Shown: in pieces, positions 16,893-26,064 of the stretch | How the letters are laid out: each line of letters opens with the position of its first letter | Position numbering within the stretch: position 1 is the first letter of the stretch | Assembly: GCF_900091585.1 (NCBI RefSeq) | Contig: NZ_FMHT01000003.1 | Location: 4,889,501 to 4,953,500, forward strand | DNA: 64,000 bases | DNA from: Micromonospora nigra | Lineage (GTDB): Bacteria > Actinomycetota > Actinomycetes > Mycobacteriales > Micromonosporaceae | Direction: 5' to 3' | The notes under the pieces: generated by a model | What the model was told of the DNA's origin: nothing | What the model saw: only the letters and a program-made list of their open reading frames with translations | The model's database searches: none | Program-made: the position numbers and the translations under genes

Positions 16893-17328
16893 ACCTCACC
16901 TCACACACCCGACCCTCACCGGCCTGACGCACGTCGGCGGTCTGCGACACCGCCGACCGGACGATCCGCGCCGGCAGGCCCGGCTCGATCGCGCCACCGA
17001 AACGACGGTCGGACCGGACCAACTCCTGAATCGCGTCGATCAGGGCGTACGCCCCCCGGCGGGCGTCGGCAGTGGCTGTGCTGCCGCCGCAGCGGACCAC
17101 GACGATGCACGGCACCTCGACGTCTTCGTACTCCTGCCGGGACAGCTCCGCGTACGAGACGACCACGCTGGTGTCCTCGTCCTCGGGCAGCACGCCGATC
17201 GCGATCATCCGGTCGGAGCGCTGAGTGGGCCAGCCGTCGGACACGGCCACGCTGGCCTCGCGGACCGGCTCCAGCAGGGGGATCTCCCGGGCGAGGTAGT
17301 CCAGGGCGGCCGGAATGCTGCTGCCCAT
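16864..17328 (-). CDS. Tail terminator-like / minor tail protein
   Basis: 154 residues starting MGSSIPAALDYLAREIPLLEP at 17328, coupled by TGATG. Alternating beta strands and a helix (ARRGAYALIDAIQELVRSD) fit the small tail-terminator or lambda gpU-like fold at the tail top. Called from size and order between connector and gp10-like genes. Confidence 0.5.
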   Translation of the reverse strand: MGSSIPAALDYLAREIPLLEPVREASVAVSDGWPTQRSDRMIAIGVLPEDEDTSVVVSYAELSRQEYEDVEVPCIVVVRCGGSTATADARRGAYALIDAIQELVRSDRRFGGAIEPGLPARIVRSAVSQTADVRQAGEGRVCEVRFTLAWRHRG

Positions 17329-18167
17329 CAGAGCACCACCGGCCCGCGCTGGTCCGGCTGGAGGCGCTGAATCACGGTGTTCGGTACGAAGAACCCCAGC
17401 CGCAGGTTGCCCTGGAGACTCGCCTCCAGGCCGCCGTTGCCGAAGTCGTCCCCGCCGCCACCGTCGAACGCCGAGTAGTTGCCGCCGGCCTGAGGACGCC
17501 AGTTGATCCGGATCAGCTCCAGCGTCGCGTCCACGATGTTGTGCGGCACCACCGACTTGCCCGCCACATACATGACCTCGACGTTGCGCAGCCCACACGG
17601 CCACACACCGGACCGGCGGGCCAGCAGACCCGACGGCGACCACGTGTAGTCCCCGGCGTCGACCGCCTGCCCGTCGACGAGCACCTCCGCCACCTCGAGA
17701 ACGGGAGGCCGCTCCAGGATGATGTGCCGGCCGCCACCCGACGCCGTCTCCGTGACGGTGCGGCGGGCCACGATCCCGACCACGTCCTCCACCACCGCGC
17801 TGGCCGAGAGGATGAAGCCCCGCAGCTCCTCGTCATCGGTGGTGTCGGTCGCCGGGATGTTCAGGTGCCGCTTCGCGTCGGCCAGGCCCACGATCGCCGT
17901 CCACTCCGAGTCGACCACGTTGACCACGTCGGCGTACGCGGTGGCCGGGTCGGTCGTCGTCCACGACACGACATGCCGGCCCGGCGCGGTGGTGACGAAG
18001 TCGTGCTCCAGCAGCCCGGAGTCGTCCGACGGCAGCGTCACCCCCGGCGTGACCACCGTGCCGTCGGGCAGCTGGATCCGCAGCGTCGCCGTCGCCGGGT
18101 CGGCCGGGTCGCCGGCCGCGTCGCGGACGAGGTGCCGCAGCCGGACCGTCCCTCCCACGTCGACCAT
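17328..18167 (-). CDS. Head-tail connector (adaptor) protein
   Basis: 279 residues starting MVDVGGTVRLRHLVRDAAGDP at 18167. The first about 95 residues are an Ig-like beta domain. From about residue 100 it follows gp6-type adaptor proteins: IVGLADAKRHLNIPATDTTDDEEL, a helix (RGFILSASAVVEDVVG), then strands ending with the portal-contacting tail. The Ig-like N-terminal addition could decorate the neck. Confidence 0.6.
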   Translation of the reverse strand: MVDVGGTVRLRHLVRDAAGDPADPATATLRIQLPDGTVVTPGVTLPSDDSGLLEHDFVTTAPGRHVVSWTTTDPATAYADVVNVVDSEWTAIVGLADAKRHLNIPATDTTDDEELRGFILSASAVVEDVVGIVARRTVTETASGGGRHIILERPPVLEVAEVLVDGQAVDAGDYTWSPSGLLARRSGVWPCGLRNVEVMYVAGKSVVPHNIVDATLELIRINWRPQAGGNYSAFDGGGGDDFGNGGLEASLQGNLRLGFFVPNTVIQRLQPDQRGPVVL

Positions 18168-18859
18168 CAGCTCTGCCTCCTCAGCTCCCGGACCTGCCGG
18201 GCGTCCGCCCGCAGCCCGCCGCGCCGCCACCGCTGGTAGGCCCGGCGGTCCCGGTCGTACTGGGCGCGGCCGTTGACGCGCCGGTACTGCTCGTCGTCGA
18301 CGCCTTTGCCGGCCACCGGATGCATGTGCTCGACGACGACGTCCGGCAGGTACCGGATGCAGCCGGCGGCGCGGCCCAGTTCCAGCACCGCGTTGTCGCA
18401 GTAGAGGTGCTCCACCGGTGCCGGCACCATGCGGCCCAGCGCCTGGACGATGTCGGCGGTCATCGCCCACTGCGTCGGTAGCCGTTCGCCCTGGTAGCCG
18501 TCGTCGCCGTAGACGATGCCGGTGCCCATCTGCCGCAGCTCGTCGACGTACCGCTTGGCCCAACCGGGAGTGCGCGGCAGGTGGTCGTCGCCGGCGAATC
18601 CCAGGGCGAGGTAGTCCGTTGCCAAGCCGACCGCTACCCGGTCAAGCTTGTGGACCATCGGCAGCCAGCGAACGATCGTCAGCATCAACGACTGGGCCGA
18701 TGCCTGCCTCTCGTACGCCGCATGGTGGGGGTCGTCGCCGTCGATAGCGAACGCCAGCCGTGCGTGGGCGTACGCGTCGGTGGCCTCCCACGTCTCCACC
18801 AGCCGGGCAACCGACTCCGGGCGGCCACGCGACGGCACGATCACCAGCAGGTCAGCCAC
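18167..18859 (-). CDS. Phage glycosyltransferase-like protein
   Basis: 230 residues from a GTG at 18859 with GAGG upstream, overlapping the sulfotransferase stop by eight bases. The N-terminus VADLLVIVPSRGRPESVARLV and later FAIDGDD and GFAGDDHLPRTPGW are nucleotide-sugar-binding and DxD-type motifs of a GT-A fold glycosyltransferase. Near the C-terminus, HLYCDNAVLELGRAAG and VEHMHPVAGKG complete the fold. It probably glycosylates a virion or host polymer; the acceptor is unknown. Confidence 0.65.
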   Translation of the reverse strand: MADLLVIVPSRGRPESVARLVETWEATDAYAHARLAFAIDGDDPHHAAYERQASAQSLMLTIVRWLPMVHKLDRVAVGLATDYLALGFAGDDHLPRTPGWAKRYVDELRQMGTGIVYGDDGYQGERLPTQWAMTADIVQALGRMVPAPVEHLYCDNAVLELGRAAGCIRYLPDVVVEHMHPVAGKGVDDEQYRRVNGRAQYDRDRRAYQRWRRGGLRADARQVRELRRQS

Positions 18860-19493
18860 CAGACACCACCTCGTCAGGGTCGATACCGACATCCACCGCC
18901 AGCCGGCGGGCCGCATCCGCCAGGGCCGGCCGATGCACCGCCCACACCGGCTCGTGACGGACCCCCACCACCTGCCGCATCTCCTCGTGCCGGTTCAGCC
19001 GCTGCGGCACCGACCGGACCGCCTCACGGGCCGGACGACTACGGGCACCCGCCCACCGCAGCAGCCGGTACGCCTGCCGGGCGTCGAGGTCCTCGATGCG
19101 GACCACCCGCGCGGCGCGGGGCAGCGCCGCCCGGGTGAGGTGCAGCCACATCGACAGCGCCCGGTCCGCCGGCGTCGCCTCCTCGTACACCTGCGGCGCC
19201 CACTGGCGTAGCGGCCGGTGCGTCGGGTTGTCGACGTCGACTGTGAAGAACCCGATCTCCACCCACGACCGGACCACCGCCAGGGGATGCCGCACCAGCA
19301 GCACCACCGGGAGCGGCAGCGGAAGGTGCGGCACCGCCATCCACGACGAGTCCGCCCTGAGGCCGGCTGGCCAGATCGGTGGGCCGTCGGCGTTGTAGAC
19401 CTGCTCGTGACCACACCGCACCCCGGCGGCCGTGAGCAGCGTCGCCAGGTACTTGGTGCCGCAGCGACCCGACCCGGTGACCACGAACCTCAC
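18852..19493 (-). CDS. Sulfotransferase-like protein
   Basis: 213 residues, GTG at 19493 overlapping the upstream stop (GTGA). The N-terminus VRFVVTGSGRCGTKYLATLL is the PAPS 5'-phosphosulfate-binding loop of the sulfotransferase family. LVRHPLAVVRSW is the 3'-phosphate-binding strand-helix, with conserved Arg and Ser. It should transfer sulfate from PAPS to a hydroxyl or sugar. Its place between two glycosyltransferases in the capsid/tail operon suggests sulfated glycans on the virion. A sulfotransferase in a phage structural operon is rare. Confidence 0.75.
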   Translation of the reverse strand: MRFVVTGSGRCGTKYLATLLTAAGVRCGHEQVYNADGPPIWPAGLRADSSWMAVPHLPLPLPVVLLVRHPLAVVRSWVEIGFFTVDVDNPTHRPLRQWAPQVYEEATPADRALSMWLHLTRAALPRAARVVRIEDLDARQAYRLLRWAGARSRPAREAVRSVPQRLNRHEEMRQVVGVRHEPVWAVHRPALADAARRLAVDVGIDPDEVVSGG

Positions 19494-20152
19494 GACGACG
19501 ACTCCGGATGCCACGCGAAGTGCGGATGGTCGACGACCGGCCGGGAACCGACCGACTGGAGCCGCTCCGGGTGCTGCCACGCCGACCCGGCCGGCGAGTA
19601 CAGGTAGTGGTAGAGCACCCGGGGGATGTACTCCTCGGTGCGTAGGTGCCGGCGTACCTGCGCCACCCACACCCGGTCCTCCGCCCAGCCCTTTCGCGTC
19701 TTGCGGAAGTCGCCCCGCAGGGCCAGGTCCCGGCGGATCGGATCCAGGTGCGTGACGTCGCGCAGCAGGCCCCGGACGCGGTCGCGGTGCCAGCGGCGGT
19801 GCCGCAGGCTGTGGTCGCACACCTCACGCAGCTCGCCGTCGACGTGGTAGGCCACGCGGAACCCGACGTGATGCGGCCGGCTGGCCAGCGCCGCCACGAT
19901 CGCGTCGACGAAGTCCTCGACGACCAGGTCGTCGTCATCGACGAAGCTGACGTAGTCGGTGCCGGCGTCCAGCATCAGCGTCTGCCGGATGTCGGTCAGG
20001 CGGGGTGTGCCGTTGTTCCACCAGGCCAGCACCCGCACCCGACCCTCGTGCGGGTCGAGCTGCGGCAGCAGCACGTCCAGCAGCCGGCGGAACAGGTCGC
20101 CGCGTTGGCCGATGGTCGGGATCAGGATCGACCAGGTCGGCCCGTTGGTCAC
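19490..20152 (-). CDS. Family 2 (GT-A) glycosyltransferase
   Basis: 220 residues starting MTNGPTWSILIPTIGQRGDLF. The GT2 core is clear: SILIPTIGQR (nucleotide site), DYVSFVDDDDLVVEDF (DXD metal site) and a C-terminal acceptor region (GDFRKTRKGWAEDRVWVAQ). ATGA overlap with the upstream gene and GTGA overlap with the sulfotransferase make the three enzymes one translational unit. Confidence 0.8.
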   Translation of the reverse strand: MTNGPTWSILIPTIGQRGDLFRRLLDVLLPQLDPHEGRVRVLAWWNNGTPRLTDIRQTLMLDAGTDYVSFVDDDDLVVEDFVDAIVAALASRPHHVGFRVAYHVDGELREVCDHSLRHRRWHRDRVRGLLRDVTHLDPIRRDLALRGDFRKTRKGWAEDRVWVAQVRRHLRTEEYIPRVLYHYLYSPAGSAWQHPERLQSVGSRPVVDHPHFAWHPESSS

Positions 20153-20571
20153 TCGTTGTCGCCAGCCGGCTCGACGCCCTGCTCCCGCAGCGTGGCGATG
20201 ATCGCGTCACGGCCGAGGGCAGACCACGATTCCAGAGGAGACCTGGTCACCTCGGCCGCGTACTTCCGCCACGCATCCGCGCCTGACCCGGGCCCCGACA
20301 TCGGCGGCCGCCCGCTGCCCTCCGGCGTCGGGATGGGAGCGCCGCGCAGCTCGCCCGGTGCCGCCGTGGCCTGCTCGATGCCGCTGCCGCCGGGTGCCCC
20401 GCCGCCAGCGCTGTCGAGGTCGTAGTGCACCCGCAGCGGCTGCCACATGCGCGGATTCCTCCCCACCAGCGGATGCCCAGCGCGGGCGATCGTCACCCCA
20501 CGACGGATCGTGTGCCGCCGCCCCTCGTACATGATCACGCCCGACGTACGGGCCACCACCAGGTCGCTCAC
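20149..20571 (-). CDS. Capsid-adjacent hypothetical protein
   Basis: 140 residues from a GTG at 20571, chosen because GGAGG lies eight bases upstream while the longer ATG start has no site. The first 50 residues are beta-rich (DLVVARTSGVIMYEGRRHTI), followed by a Gly/Pro-rich linker and a C-terminal helix-loop-helix (PLESWSALGRDAIIATLREQG) resembling small peptide-binding modules. Its place after the capsid gene suggests a decoration or head-completion role. Confidence 0.5.
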   Translation of the reverse strand: MSDLVVARTSGVIMYEGRRHTIRRGVTIARAGHPLVGRNPRMWQPLRVHYDLDSAGGGAPGGSGIEQATAAPGELRGAPIPTPEGSGRPPMSGPGSGADAWRKYAAEVTRSPLESWSALGRDAIIATLREQGVEPAGDNE

Positions 20572-20592
20572 CGCGAACCCCCTCCAGGTAGA

Positions 20593-20625
20593 CCCGGCCG
20601 GCACTCTCGGGGAGCGCCGGCCGGG
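20593..20625 (-). terminator. Hairpin just downstream of the major capsid gene
   Basis: CCCGGCCGGC pairs exactly with GCCGGCCGGG around a 13-base loop, between the capsid stop (20638) and the next start. Without a T-tract it may act as a partial terminator or 3' stabiliser that keeps capsid mRNA more abundant than downstream tail mRNA. Confidence 0.6.
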
Positions 20626-20637
20626 AGCAGATCAGGA

Positions 20638-22089
20638 TCAGGAACCGGCGACCGCGACCCGGAACGCATCCGGGACCAGGATCTTCGTGGTGTTGCGCCA
20701 GCGGGCGTAGATGCCCCGCTGACCCGTCGGCATCCGCCGCGACGCACCGAACACGTGCGGCACCAGCTCGACGTTCATGCCGACCCGGTCGACGATCAGG
20801 AACTCCTGGAAGTCGCCGAACACCAGGTACCGGCCCGTCGGGGTGGTCGACATCCGCGACGCCTCGTGCGTCGGGTAGCCGATCAGCTCCGACGGCTGGC
20901 CGGCCGCCAGGCGCACCCACAGGTCCGCGCCGTCGGTGTCACCGAACTGGCGGACCAGGTTGTAGATCGCCTTGTTGGCCAGCCAGCGGGCGTTGGCCCG
21001 CCAGCCCGGGTCGAGGCCGTCCTCGCCGGCCTCCATGTCGTACAGCGTGTCCGAGCTGAACGAACCGCCGTCGTCGACCTCGGAGCCGGCCGGCAGGCCC
21101 GCCACGATGCCCTCCGGGTTGTGCCCGCCGCCGGAGATCAGCTCGCCGTCGCCGTTGATGAAGCTGTCGGCCTCTTCGTTGTCCTTCGCCCGCTGGAACA
21201 TCCTGGCCAGCTCCGTGCGCAGCCGCGGCCAGTCCTGGTCCAGGTCCATCGAGAACGGCACGAAGACGTGCACCGCCGACGGCCGCACGACCGGCTGGTC
21301 GAAGTCGGGGGCGTCGTCGGTGGCCTCCTGGACCTCCGGCGTACGAGTGGCCACGACACCGTCGGAGGTGAGGCCCTGCCACTCCTTGCCGACGATCCGC
21401 TCCACCCGCGAGATCTGCCGCAGCGGGTTGCTGCTGCCGCCGTCGGTCAGGATCACCGTCGGGTCCAGCTGGTACGGCACCGCGTACCCGCCGTCCGCGT
21501 CCGACCCGAGGGACAGGGCCCGCTGCTCCTCGCCGGTCAGGCCGTTCGTGTTCCGGGCGATCACCGCCTTACCGAACGCCCGCTCGTACACGGGCGACCC
21601 GGTGGCGATGATGCGGCGGGCCAGGGTGCCGCGCGAGTCGTCGACCGTGTCGAGCAGCTCCGTCGCCCGCTCCTGGCACCGGTCGCGCCGCTGGCCGGGG
21701 AACGCGCTGCGCTCGATGACGCGGCGGGCGTTGTCGTGCAGCCGGTCCCGGTACTCCTCGTCGGAGCGGGACGAGAACCTCGCCGCGGTCAGGTCGAAGA
21801 TCTCGTCGTCGCCGCGCCGGCGGATGAAGTCCGGCGTGTCGACGACCGTGCGTTCCACACCGCGCTCGGCGGCAGCCAGCCGGCCCAGACGCTCCCGGCG
21901 GGCCCGCAGCTCGCGCACGGTCTCCGCGTGCTCGTCGCGCTCGGCGTTCAGGTCGTTCCACTCCTGCCGGGTGCTCTCCGGCATGAGGACGTTCGCGTAC
22001 TCCTCGTCGATCTCCGCCAGGCGCTGGTCGATCTCCTTGATGCGCGCCTCGCGGTCCTCGATGCTGCGGATCTCCTCCGCCATCGTCAT
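20638..22089 (-). CDS. HK97-fold major capsid protein
   Basis: 483 residues. Residues 1-90 form a charged coiled coil (the delta/scaffold domain that the protease would remove). The capsid part has the family's SLGSDADGGYAVPYQLDPTVIL, then a P-domain/A-domain order ending GRYLVFGDFQEFLIVDRVGM and RWRNTTKILVPDAFRV. It assembles the icosahedral head. The second codon pair allows a start at 22089 or 22083. Neighbours are the protease upstream and a hairpin downstream. Confidence 0.9.
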   Translation of the reverse strand: MTMAEEIRSIEDREARIKEIDQRLAEIDEEYANVLMPESTRQEWNDLNAERDEHAETVRELRARRERLGRLAAAERGVERTVVDTPDFIRRRGDDEIFDLTAARFSSRSDEEYRDRLHDNARRVIERSAFPGQRRDRCQERATELLDTVDDSRGTLARRIIATGSPVYERAFGKAVIARNTNGLTGEEQRALSLGSDADGGYAVPYQLDPTVILTDGGSSNPLRQISRVERIVGKEWQGLTSDGVVATRTPEVQEATDDAPDFDQPVVRPSAVHVFVPFSMDLDQDWPRLRTELARMFQRAKDNEEADSFINGDGELISGGGHNPEGIVAGLPAGSEVDDGGSFSSDTLYDMEAGEDGLDPGWRANARWLANKAIYNLVRQFGDTDGADLWVRLAAGQPSELIGYPTHEASRMSTTPTGRYLVFGDFQEFLIVDRVGMNVELVPHVFGASRRMPTGQRGIYARWRNTTKILVPDAFRVAVAGS

Positions 22090-22095
22090 CTCCTG

Positions 22096-23070
22096 TCAGT
22101 GTCGGGGCGCGAGATACCAGCTGGCCTCTCGCAGTGGTCGGCCCGAGTGGCGCGCTACCGGCTCGGTGGAACGCTGCCGAGTGGCCGGAGCCGGCTCGAC
22201 AGTGGTCTTGCTCTGCGGAGTGGCCTCGACGGCCGGCTCCGCAGTGGTCTCGGTGCCGCCCTCGGCGGGCGGCGGGGTGGCGGTGCGGGCGGCCAGCACC
22301 TCCAGCAGCTCCGGGAAGGTCCCGGCGATCTCCTCGGCCAGGGCGCGGCGGGCATCGGCGTCGAACACGCCCAGATGCCGCTTGATGCACCGGGCGTCGA
22401 GGCCGAACTGGGCGATCACGCCGCGCAGGGCCACCTGGTTGCGGTCGAACGGCGAGCCGGCCGGGGCCGACCGGACACCGACGCTGGTCTGCTCGTAGGC
22501 AGGGAACACGACCGGGCCCAGCTCGAACAGCTGCACCTCGGTGATCTCCCGGCGGATGGGGCCACGCTCGCCCGGATCCTCCAGCAGCGCCGACAGCTCG
22601 TCGTCGCGGATCTTCTTGCCGTCCCGGTCGACCCAGCGGTCCTGCATCACCCGGAACTTGAAGCTCATGCCGCGGATCGCGCCGACCGCGATGGCCTGCC
22701 GGATGTCCTCGACCCGCTCGGTGTCGAGCAGCCGGCCCCGCACGAACAGGCCCTCGTCGTCCTCGTACAGCTCGTCGATGGAGCCGATGGGCGCCGACCC
22801 GACGCGCTTGTCGTTGCCGTGGTCGAACTGCATGACCGGCTTGCGCTCCCGCAGCGTCTTGCGGAACGCGCCGCGCGCCACGGTCTCCTCGAAGGTGCCG
22901 GCGTAGGACTCGATGACGGTCGGCTGGTCGAACACCGCCGCGTAGCCCTCCAGCGTCCGCCCGTCCGAGGGCCCGCCGCCGTCGGGCTCGGCCGCCCGGA
23001 ACTCAAAGAAGTGCGCCCGCACCTGCGAGCGCATCACCTGACGCGGATCCATCTCGGCCACCGTGGTCAT
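22096..23070 (-). CDS. HK97 prohead protease (S78 family)
   Basis: 324 residues. The catalytic His lies in MQFDHGNDKRVG and the Ser in AIRGMSFKFRVMQ, the standard HK97 protease arrangement; ITEVQLFELGPVVFPAYEQT is the conserved C-terminal part of the fold. It cleaves the capsid delta domain and itself during maturation. A Pro/Thr/Glu-rich C-terminal extension is present. ATGA overlap with the portal gene at 23067-23070. Confidence 0.9.
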   Translation of the reverse strand: MTTVAEMDPRQVMRSQVRAHFFEFRAAEPDGGGPSDGRTLEGYAAVFDQPTVIESYAGTFEETVARGAFRKTLRERKPVMQFDHGNDKRVGSAPIGSIDELYEDDEGLFVRGRLLDTERVEDIRQAIAVGAIRGMSFKFRVMQDRWVDRDGKKIRDDELSALLEDPGERGPIRREITEVQLFELGPVVFPAYEQTSVGVRSAPAGSPFDRNQVALRGVIAQFGLDARCIKRHLGVFDADARRALAEEIAGTFPELLEVLAARTATPPPAEGGTETTAEPAVEATPQSKTTVEPAPATRQRSTEPVARHSGRPLREASWYLAPRH

Positions 23071-24452
23071 GTCGCGCTACCTCCTTGCGGCGCCTCCCCG
23101 GCGCTGCCGTCACTGCCGGATGACCCGCCGTCGCCACCTTCGCCGGGGGTTTGGAGCTGGACGGAGACCCGGCCGGTGTGCACGAGCCGCGACCAGTCCG
23201 AGGTCTGCACCGCGGCGATCGCGCTCTGCGCCGTGAAGCCGTCGCGGACCAGCGCGGTGATGGTCAGCGCCTCGGTGCTCTGCACCTTGGCTGCGTCCTG
23301 GGCGTCCATGTGCAAGAACGGGATGCCCTTCGTGGCCACCCACAGGCTCGCGCCGTCATCCGGACGGTCGAGCAGCACCTCCAACGACGCCGCAGCCGAC
23401 CCCCAGAGATGCTGGAGCGTGCCGTCGGACAGCCGCCGGCGGGCCGCCGTGAAGTTGCCGGCGTTGAGCGCGGAACCCTGGAGGCCCTCGGAGAAGCCGA
23501 CCCAGCTCGGCGGCACGCCGGCGGCCGACGCGAGCCGGCTCTCCGCCTTGCCCTGGACCACCGCGAAGTCGAGCTGCTTCATGTCCGCGCCGACCGCCTT
23601 GGCGTCCGCACCGCCGCCCAGGTACAGCGTCTTGTACGCGTTCCACGCGCCCCGGTGCTCGGCCTCGAAGACCTCCTTGAAGTCCTTCACCGCCTGGACG
23701 CTGATCCCCGGGTCGAAGCGGACCACCATGTTCGGCGTGGCCGCATTCCTGAGGAACGCCCGCTTGTGGTCCGTCATCAGGTTGTCACCGGAGATGTCCC
23801 GGATCACCGGCGTCAACCACGACATGCCGAGGTAGACCGCGTCCGGGTCGGGCAGTGGCGCGTAGTGCGCCACCTCGTCGGGCAGCAGCACCGTCATCTG
23901 CCCGTTCGGCGGCCGGTACGCGTACCCGAGCAGCTCGACGTCCGCCGCCTCCTCCGGCCGCTCCGCGTCCTCCTCCGACCCGAGGATGATGTACATCCAC
24001 TCCGGGCGCAGCCGCACCAGCCGCGACTGCCGATTGCGGCGCAGTCGGCGGGTGTACGAGTTGCCGGCGGTCGTGATGTCCAGCTCCATGCGCGCCAGCA
24101 GATCCGCCGTCGTCGCCCCCGGCCACGGCCGCTCCAGCACCCCCAGCTCCGGCGAGCCGAACAGGTCCGTCGGCGCACCCCGCTCGAAGCGCGTCCACTG
24201 GAAACGGCCCTGCGCGAACAACTGCATCCGCGCCTCGGTCAGCGCGAACACCGGCCCGTTCGACCGGGCCACCTGGCTGAGCGTCGCCCCGATCGCCTCT
24301 TCGTTCAGCGAGCCCATCGACGTCTGCAGAAGCGGGTACGAGGTGCCGCCGAACGAGAACATGTCCGCGAAGTCCTGCATCGACAGGCTGCTACGGCTCG
24401 ACTGGGCGCCGTCCGGCACCCACAGACCACGCTGCTGCTCGTAGGAGGTCAC
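23067..24452 (-). CDS. Portal protein (HK97 type)
   Basis: 461 residues. Portal-family segments include GNSYTRRLRRNRQSRLVRLRPEW, VAHYAPLPDPDAVYLGMSWLTP and the stem/wing region with VVQGKAESRLASAAGVPPSWVG. A Gly/Ser-rich tail ends the protein. It forms the dodecameric vertex through which DNA is packaged. Position between large terminase and protease is standard. Confidence 0.9.
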   Translation of the reverse strand: MTSYEQQRGLWVPDGAQSSRSSLSMQDFADMFSFGGTSYPLLQTSMGSLNEEAIGATLSQVARSNGPVFALTEARMQLFAQGRFQWTRFERGAPTDLFGSPELGVLERPWPGATTADLLARMELDITTAGNSYTRRLRRNRQSRLVRLRPEWMYIILGSEEDAERPEEAADVELLGYAYRPPNGQMTVLLPDEVAHYAPLPDPDAVYLGMSWLTPVIRDISGDNLMTDHKRAFLRNAATPNMVVRFDPGISVQAVKDFKEVFEAEHRGAWNAYKTLYLGGGADAKAVGADMKQLDFAVVQGKAESRLASAAGVPPSWVGFSEGLQGSALNAGNFTAARRRLSDGTLQHLWGSAAASLEVLLDRPDDGASLWVATKGIPFLHMDAQDAAKVQSTEALTITALVRDGFTAQSAIAAVQTSDWSRLVHTGRVSVQLQTPGEGGDGGSSGSDGSAGEAPQGGSAT

Positions 24453-24471
24453 TCAGCCGGCCCCCCTCTCG

Positions 24472-26064
24472 TCAGGTCAGCGCGAACGGCCTCGGTGCCG
24501 CGGTGTGGATCCGAACGGTGCCCAGCGCCCACACCGCCAGCGACGCGGCCACCAGCGGGCAGATGTCCGTCACGACGTCGCGGCGGTTGAACGCCCAACC
24601 GTCGCCCACGACCCGTTTCGTCGCGCCGGCCGCCGCGTTCGTCAGTGGCGTCTGCGCCAGGTGCCACAGGTCCGGCGGAGCGTCCCGGGTGCCGGTCACG
24701 CCGTCGTACAGGCTCGCGGCCGCCGCCACCAGGTCGCTGACGCCGGCGCGCAGCACCCGCAGCTTCGTGCCGTCGCCCAGCTCGGCGCCGTCCGCCGCGT
24801 CGGCGATCGCCTTGTCGCTGATCACGATGGCCAGCGGCTTGTGCCGCTCGGCCAGCGCCTTGAGTCGGTCGACGATCCACGCCGTGCCCGGCTGGTGGTC
24901 GATGACGTCGACGACCCGGCCGCCGGCGAGCCGGGGCCCGCACGCGGCGATCGCCGCCCACGTCCGGTCCGGGGTGACGTCGACGGCCAGGGCGAGCGGC
25001 TCGCCCATCACCGCCCGGGTGTCGAGCTGCGCCAGCCAGGAATCCTCGGTGATCAGCTGCCAGCGTGGGTTGCTGTCGTCGATCCGCCGTGGCCAGATGC
25101 CCAGCCGCTCCCGCGCCCAGCCCGCCAGGTCGGCCGCCGCCGCCCGCAGCTCACGCTCGATGCCCTCGACCGTCTGACCGGTGCCGTTGGACCGCTGGAC
25201 CTCCAGCGACGGGTTCGTCGCAGCCCAGTTCGCGGGGTCGGCGAGGTCGATGCCGTCGAGGTTGTCGAGGTCGCCGGCCAGCCCGTAGTCGCGGTACCCG
25301 AGCGACGGGTCCTGCTTCCACGGCCCGTCCTCGCGGGTGCGGGGTGCAGCCGGATCGCCGCGGTGTCTCAGCGCGTACATCACGGCCGCGGTGCCGCCGG
25401 TGAGCGGCGGCGAGCTGGTGTAGACGATCTGCGAGTTCGGGATGGCCGACACCGTGTAGAGCAGCGCCGAGTGCTGGTCGACGGTCAGGGCGTACGCCTC
25501 GTCGATGATGTTGCAGTCTCCGCTGAATCCTCGGCCGGAGCCCTTCGATCGGGCGATGAAGCGGATCCGCGCGCCGGTGTCGAGGCGCTCGAAGCCCTCC
25601 TCGTTGTGGCTGCTGGTGATCTTGACGCGGATCCCGTCGACGTCCCACAGGTTCTCGTCGTCGCCGACCATCGCGCCCAGCGCCTTGATCAGCGCCTTCA
25701 CCCGCCGGAACGCTTCCATGGCGGTCTTGAGCTCGTGCGCCGACCACATGATCAGCTCTTCGCCGAGCAGGAAGAACCCGGCCAACGCCCGGGCCTCCAG
25801 GATGCCGCCCTTGCCGTTCTGGCGGGTCACCCACTCGCAGAACTCGAAGCACGCCCACCGGCCGTCCGTGCGGGTGGCCAGCATCAGCGACACCGAGTCC
25901 TGCTGCCACTCGTCCAGCGGCCGGCCCGCCCGGGCCATCAGCTCAGCGGCTTCGGCCCCGAAGCTGTCGACGTACTCCGGGTGGGTCTCAACCCGCGGCC
26001 TGCGAGCGCCGCGCGGCTTCAATCCGAGCGGTGAGATCGGTGACGCCACGGGCACGACCGTCAC
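24472..26064 (-). CDS. Large terminase subunit
   Basis: About 530 residues from a GTG at 26064 behind GGGGAAGG; an ATG at 26079 is the alternative. ATPase motifs are visible: EWVTRQNGKGGILEARAL (Walker A type RQNGK) and DCNIIDEAYAL (Walker B with catalytic Glu). The C-terminal nuclease half begins near LALAVDVTPDRTWAAIAA with its metal-binding Asp, and IVISDKAIADAADG follows. It packages DNA. It overlaps the small terminase gene by about 77 bases. Confidence 0.88.
   Translation of the reverse strand: MTVVPVASPISPLGLKPRGARRPRVETHPEYVDSFGAEAAELMARAGRPLDEWQQDSVSLMLATRTDGRWACFEFCEWVTRQNGKGGILEARALAGFFLLGEELIMWSAHELKTAMEAFRRVKALIKALGAMVGDDENLWDVDGIRVKITSSHNEEGFERLDTGARIRFIARSKGSGRGFSGDCNIIDEAYALTVDQHSALLYTVSAIPNSQIVYTSSPPLTGGTAAVMYALRHRGDPAAPRTREDGPWKQDPSLGYRDYGLAGDLDNLDGIDLADPANWAATNPSLEVQRSNGTGQTVEGIERELRAAAADLAGWARERLGIWPRRIDDSNPRWQLITEDSWLAQLDTRAVMGEPLALAVDVTPDRTWAAIAACGPRLAGGRVVDVIDHQPGTAWIVDRLKALAERHKPLAIVISDKAIADAADGAELGDGTKLRVLRAGVSDLVAAAASLYDGVTGTRDAPPDLWHLAQTPLTNAAAGATKRVVGDGWAFNRRDVVTDICPLVAASLAVWALGTVRIHTAAPRPFALT

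Noticed and set aside
20425..23835. 1136-codon open frame on the + strand opposite capsid, protease and portal
   Set aside because: Its protein is low-complexity Arg/Pro/His-rich with no family sequence, while the minus strand carries recognisable capsid-protease-portal genes. Long antisense frames are expected from high GC third-position bias.
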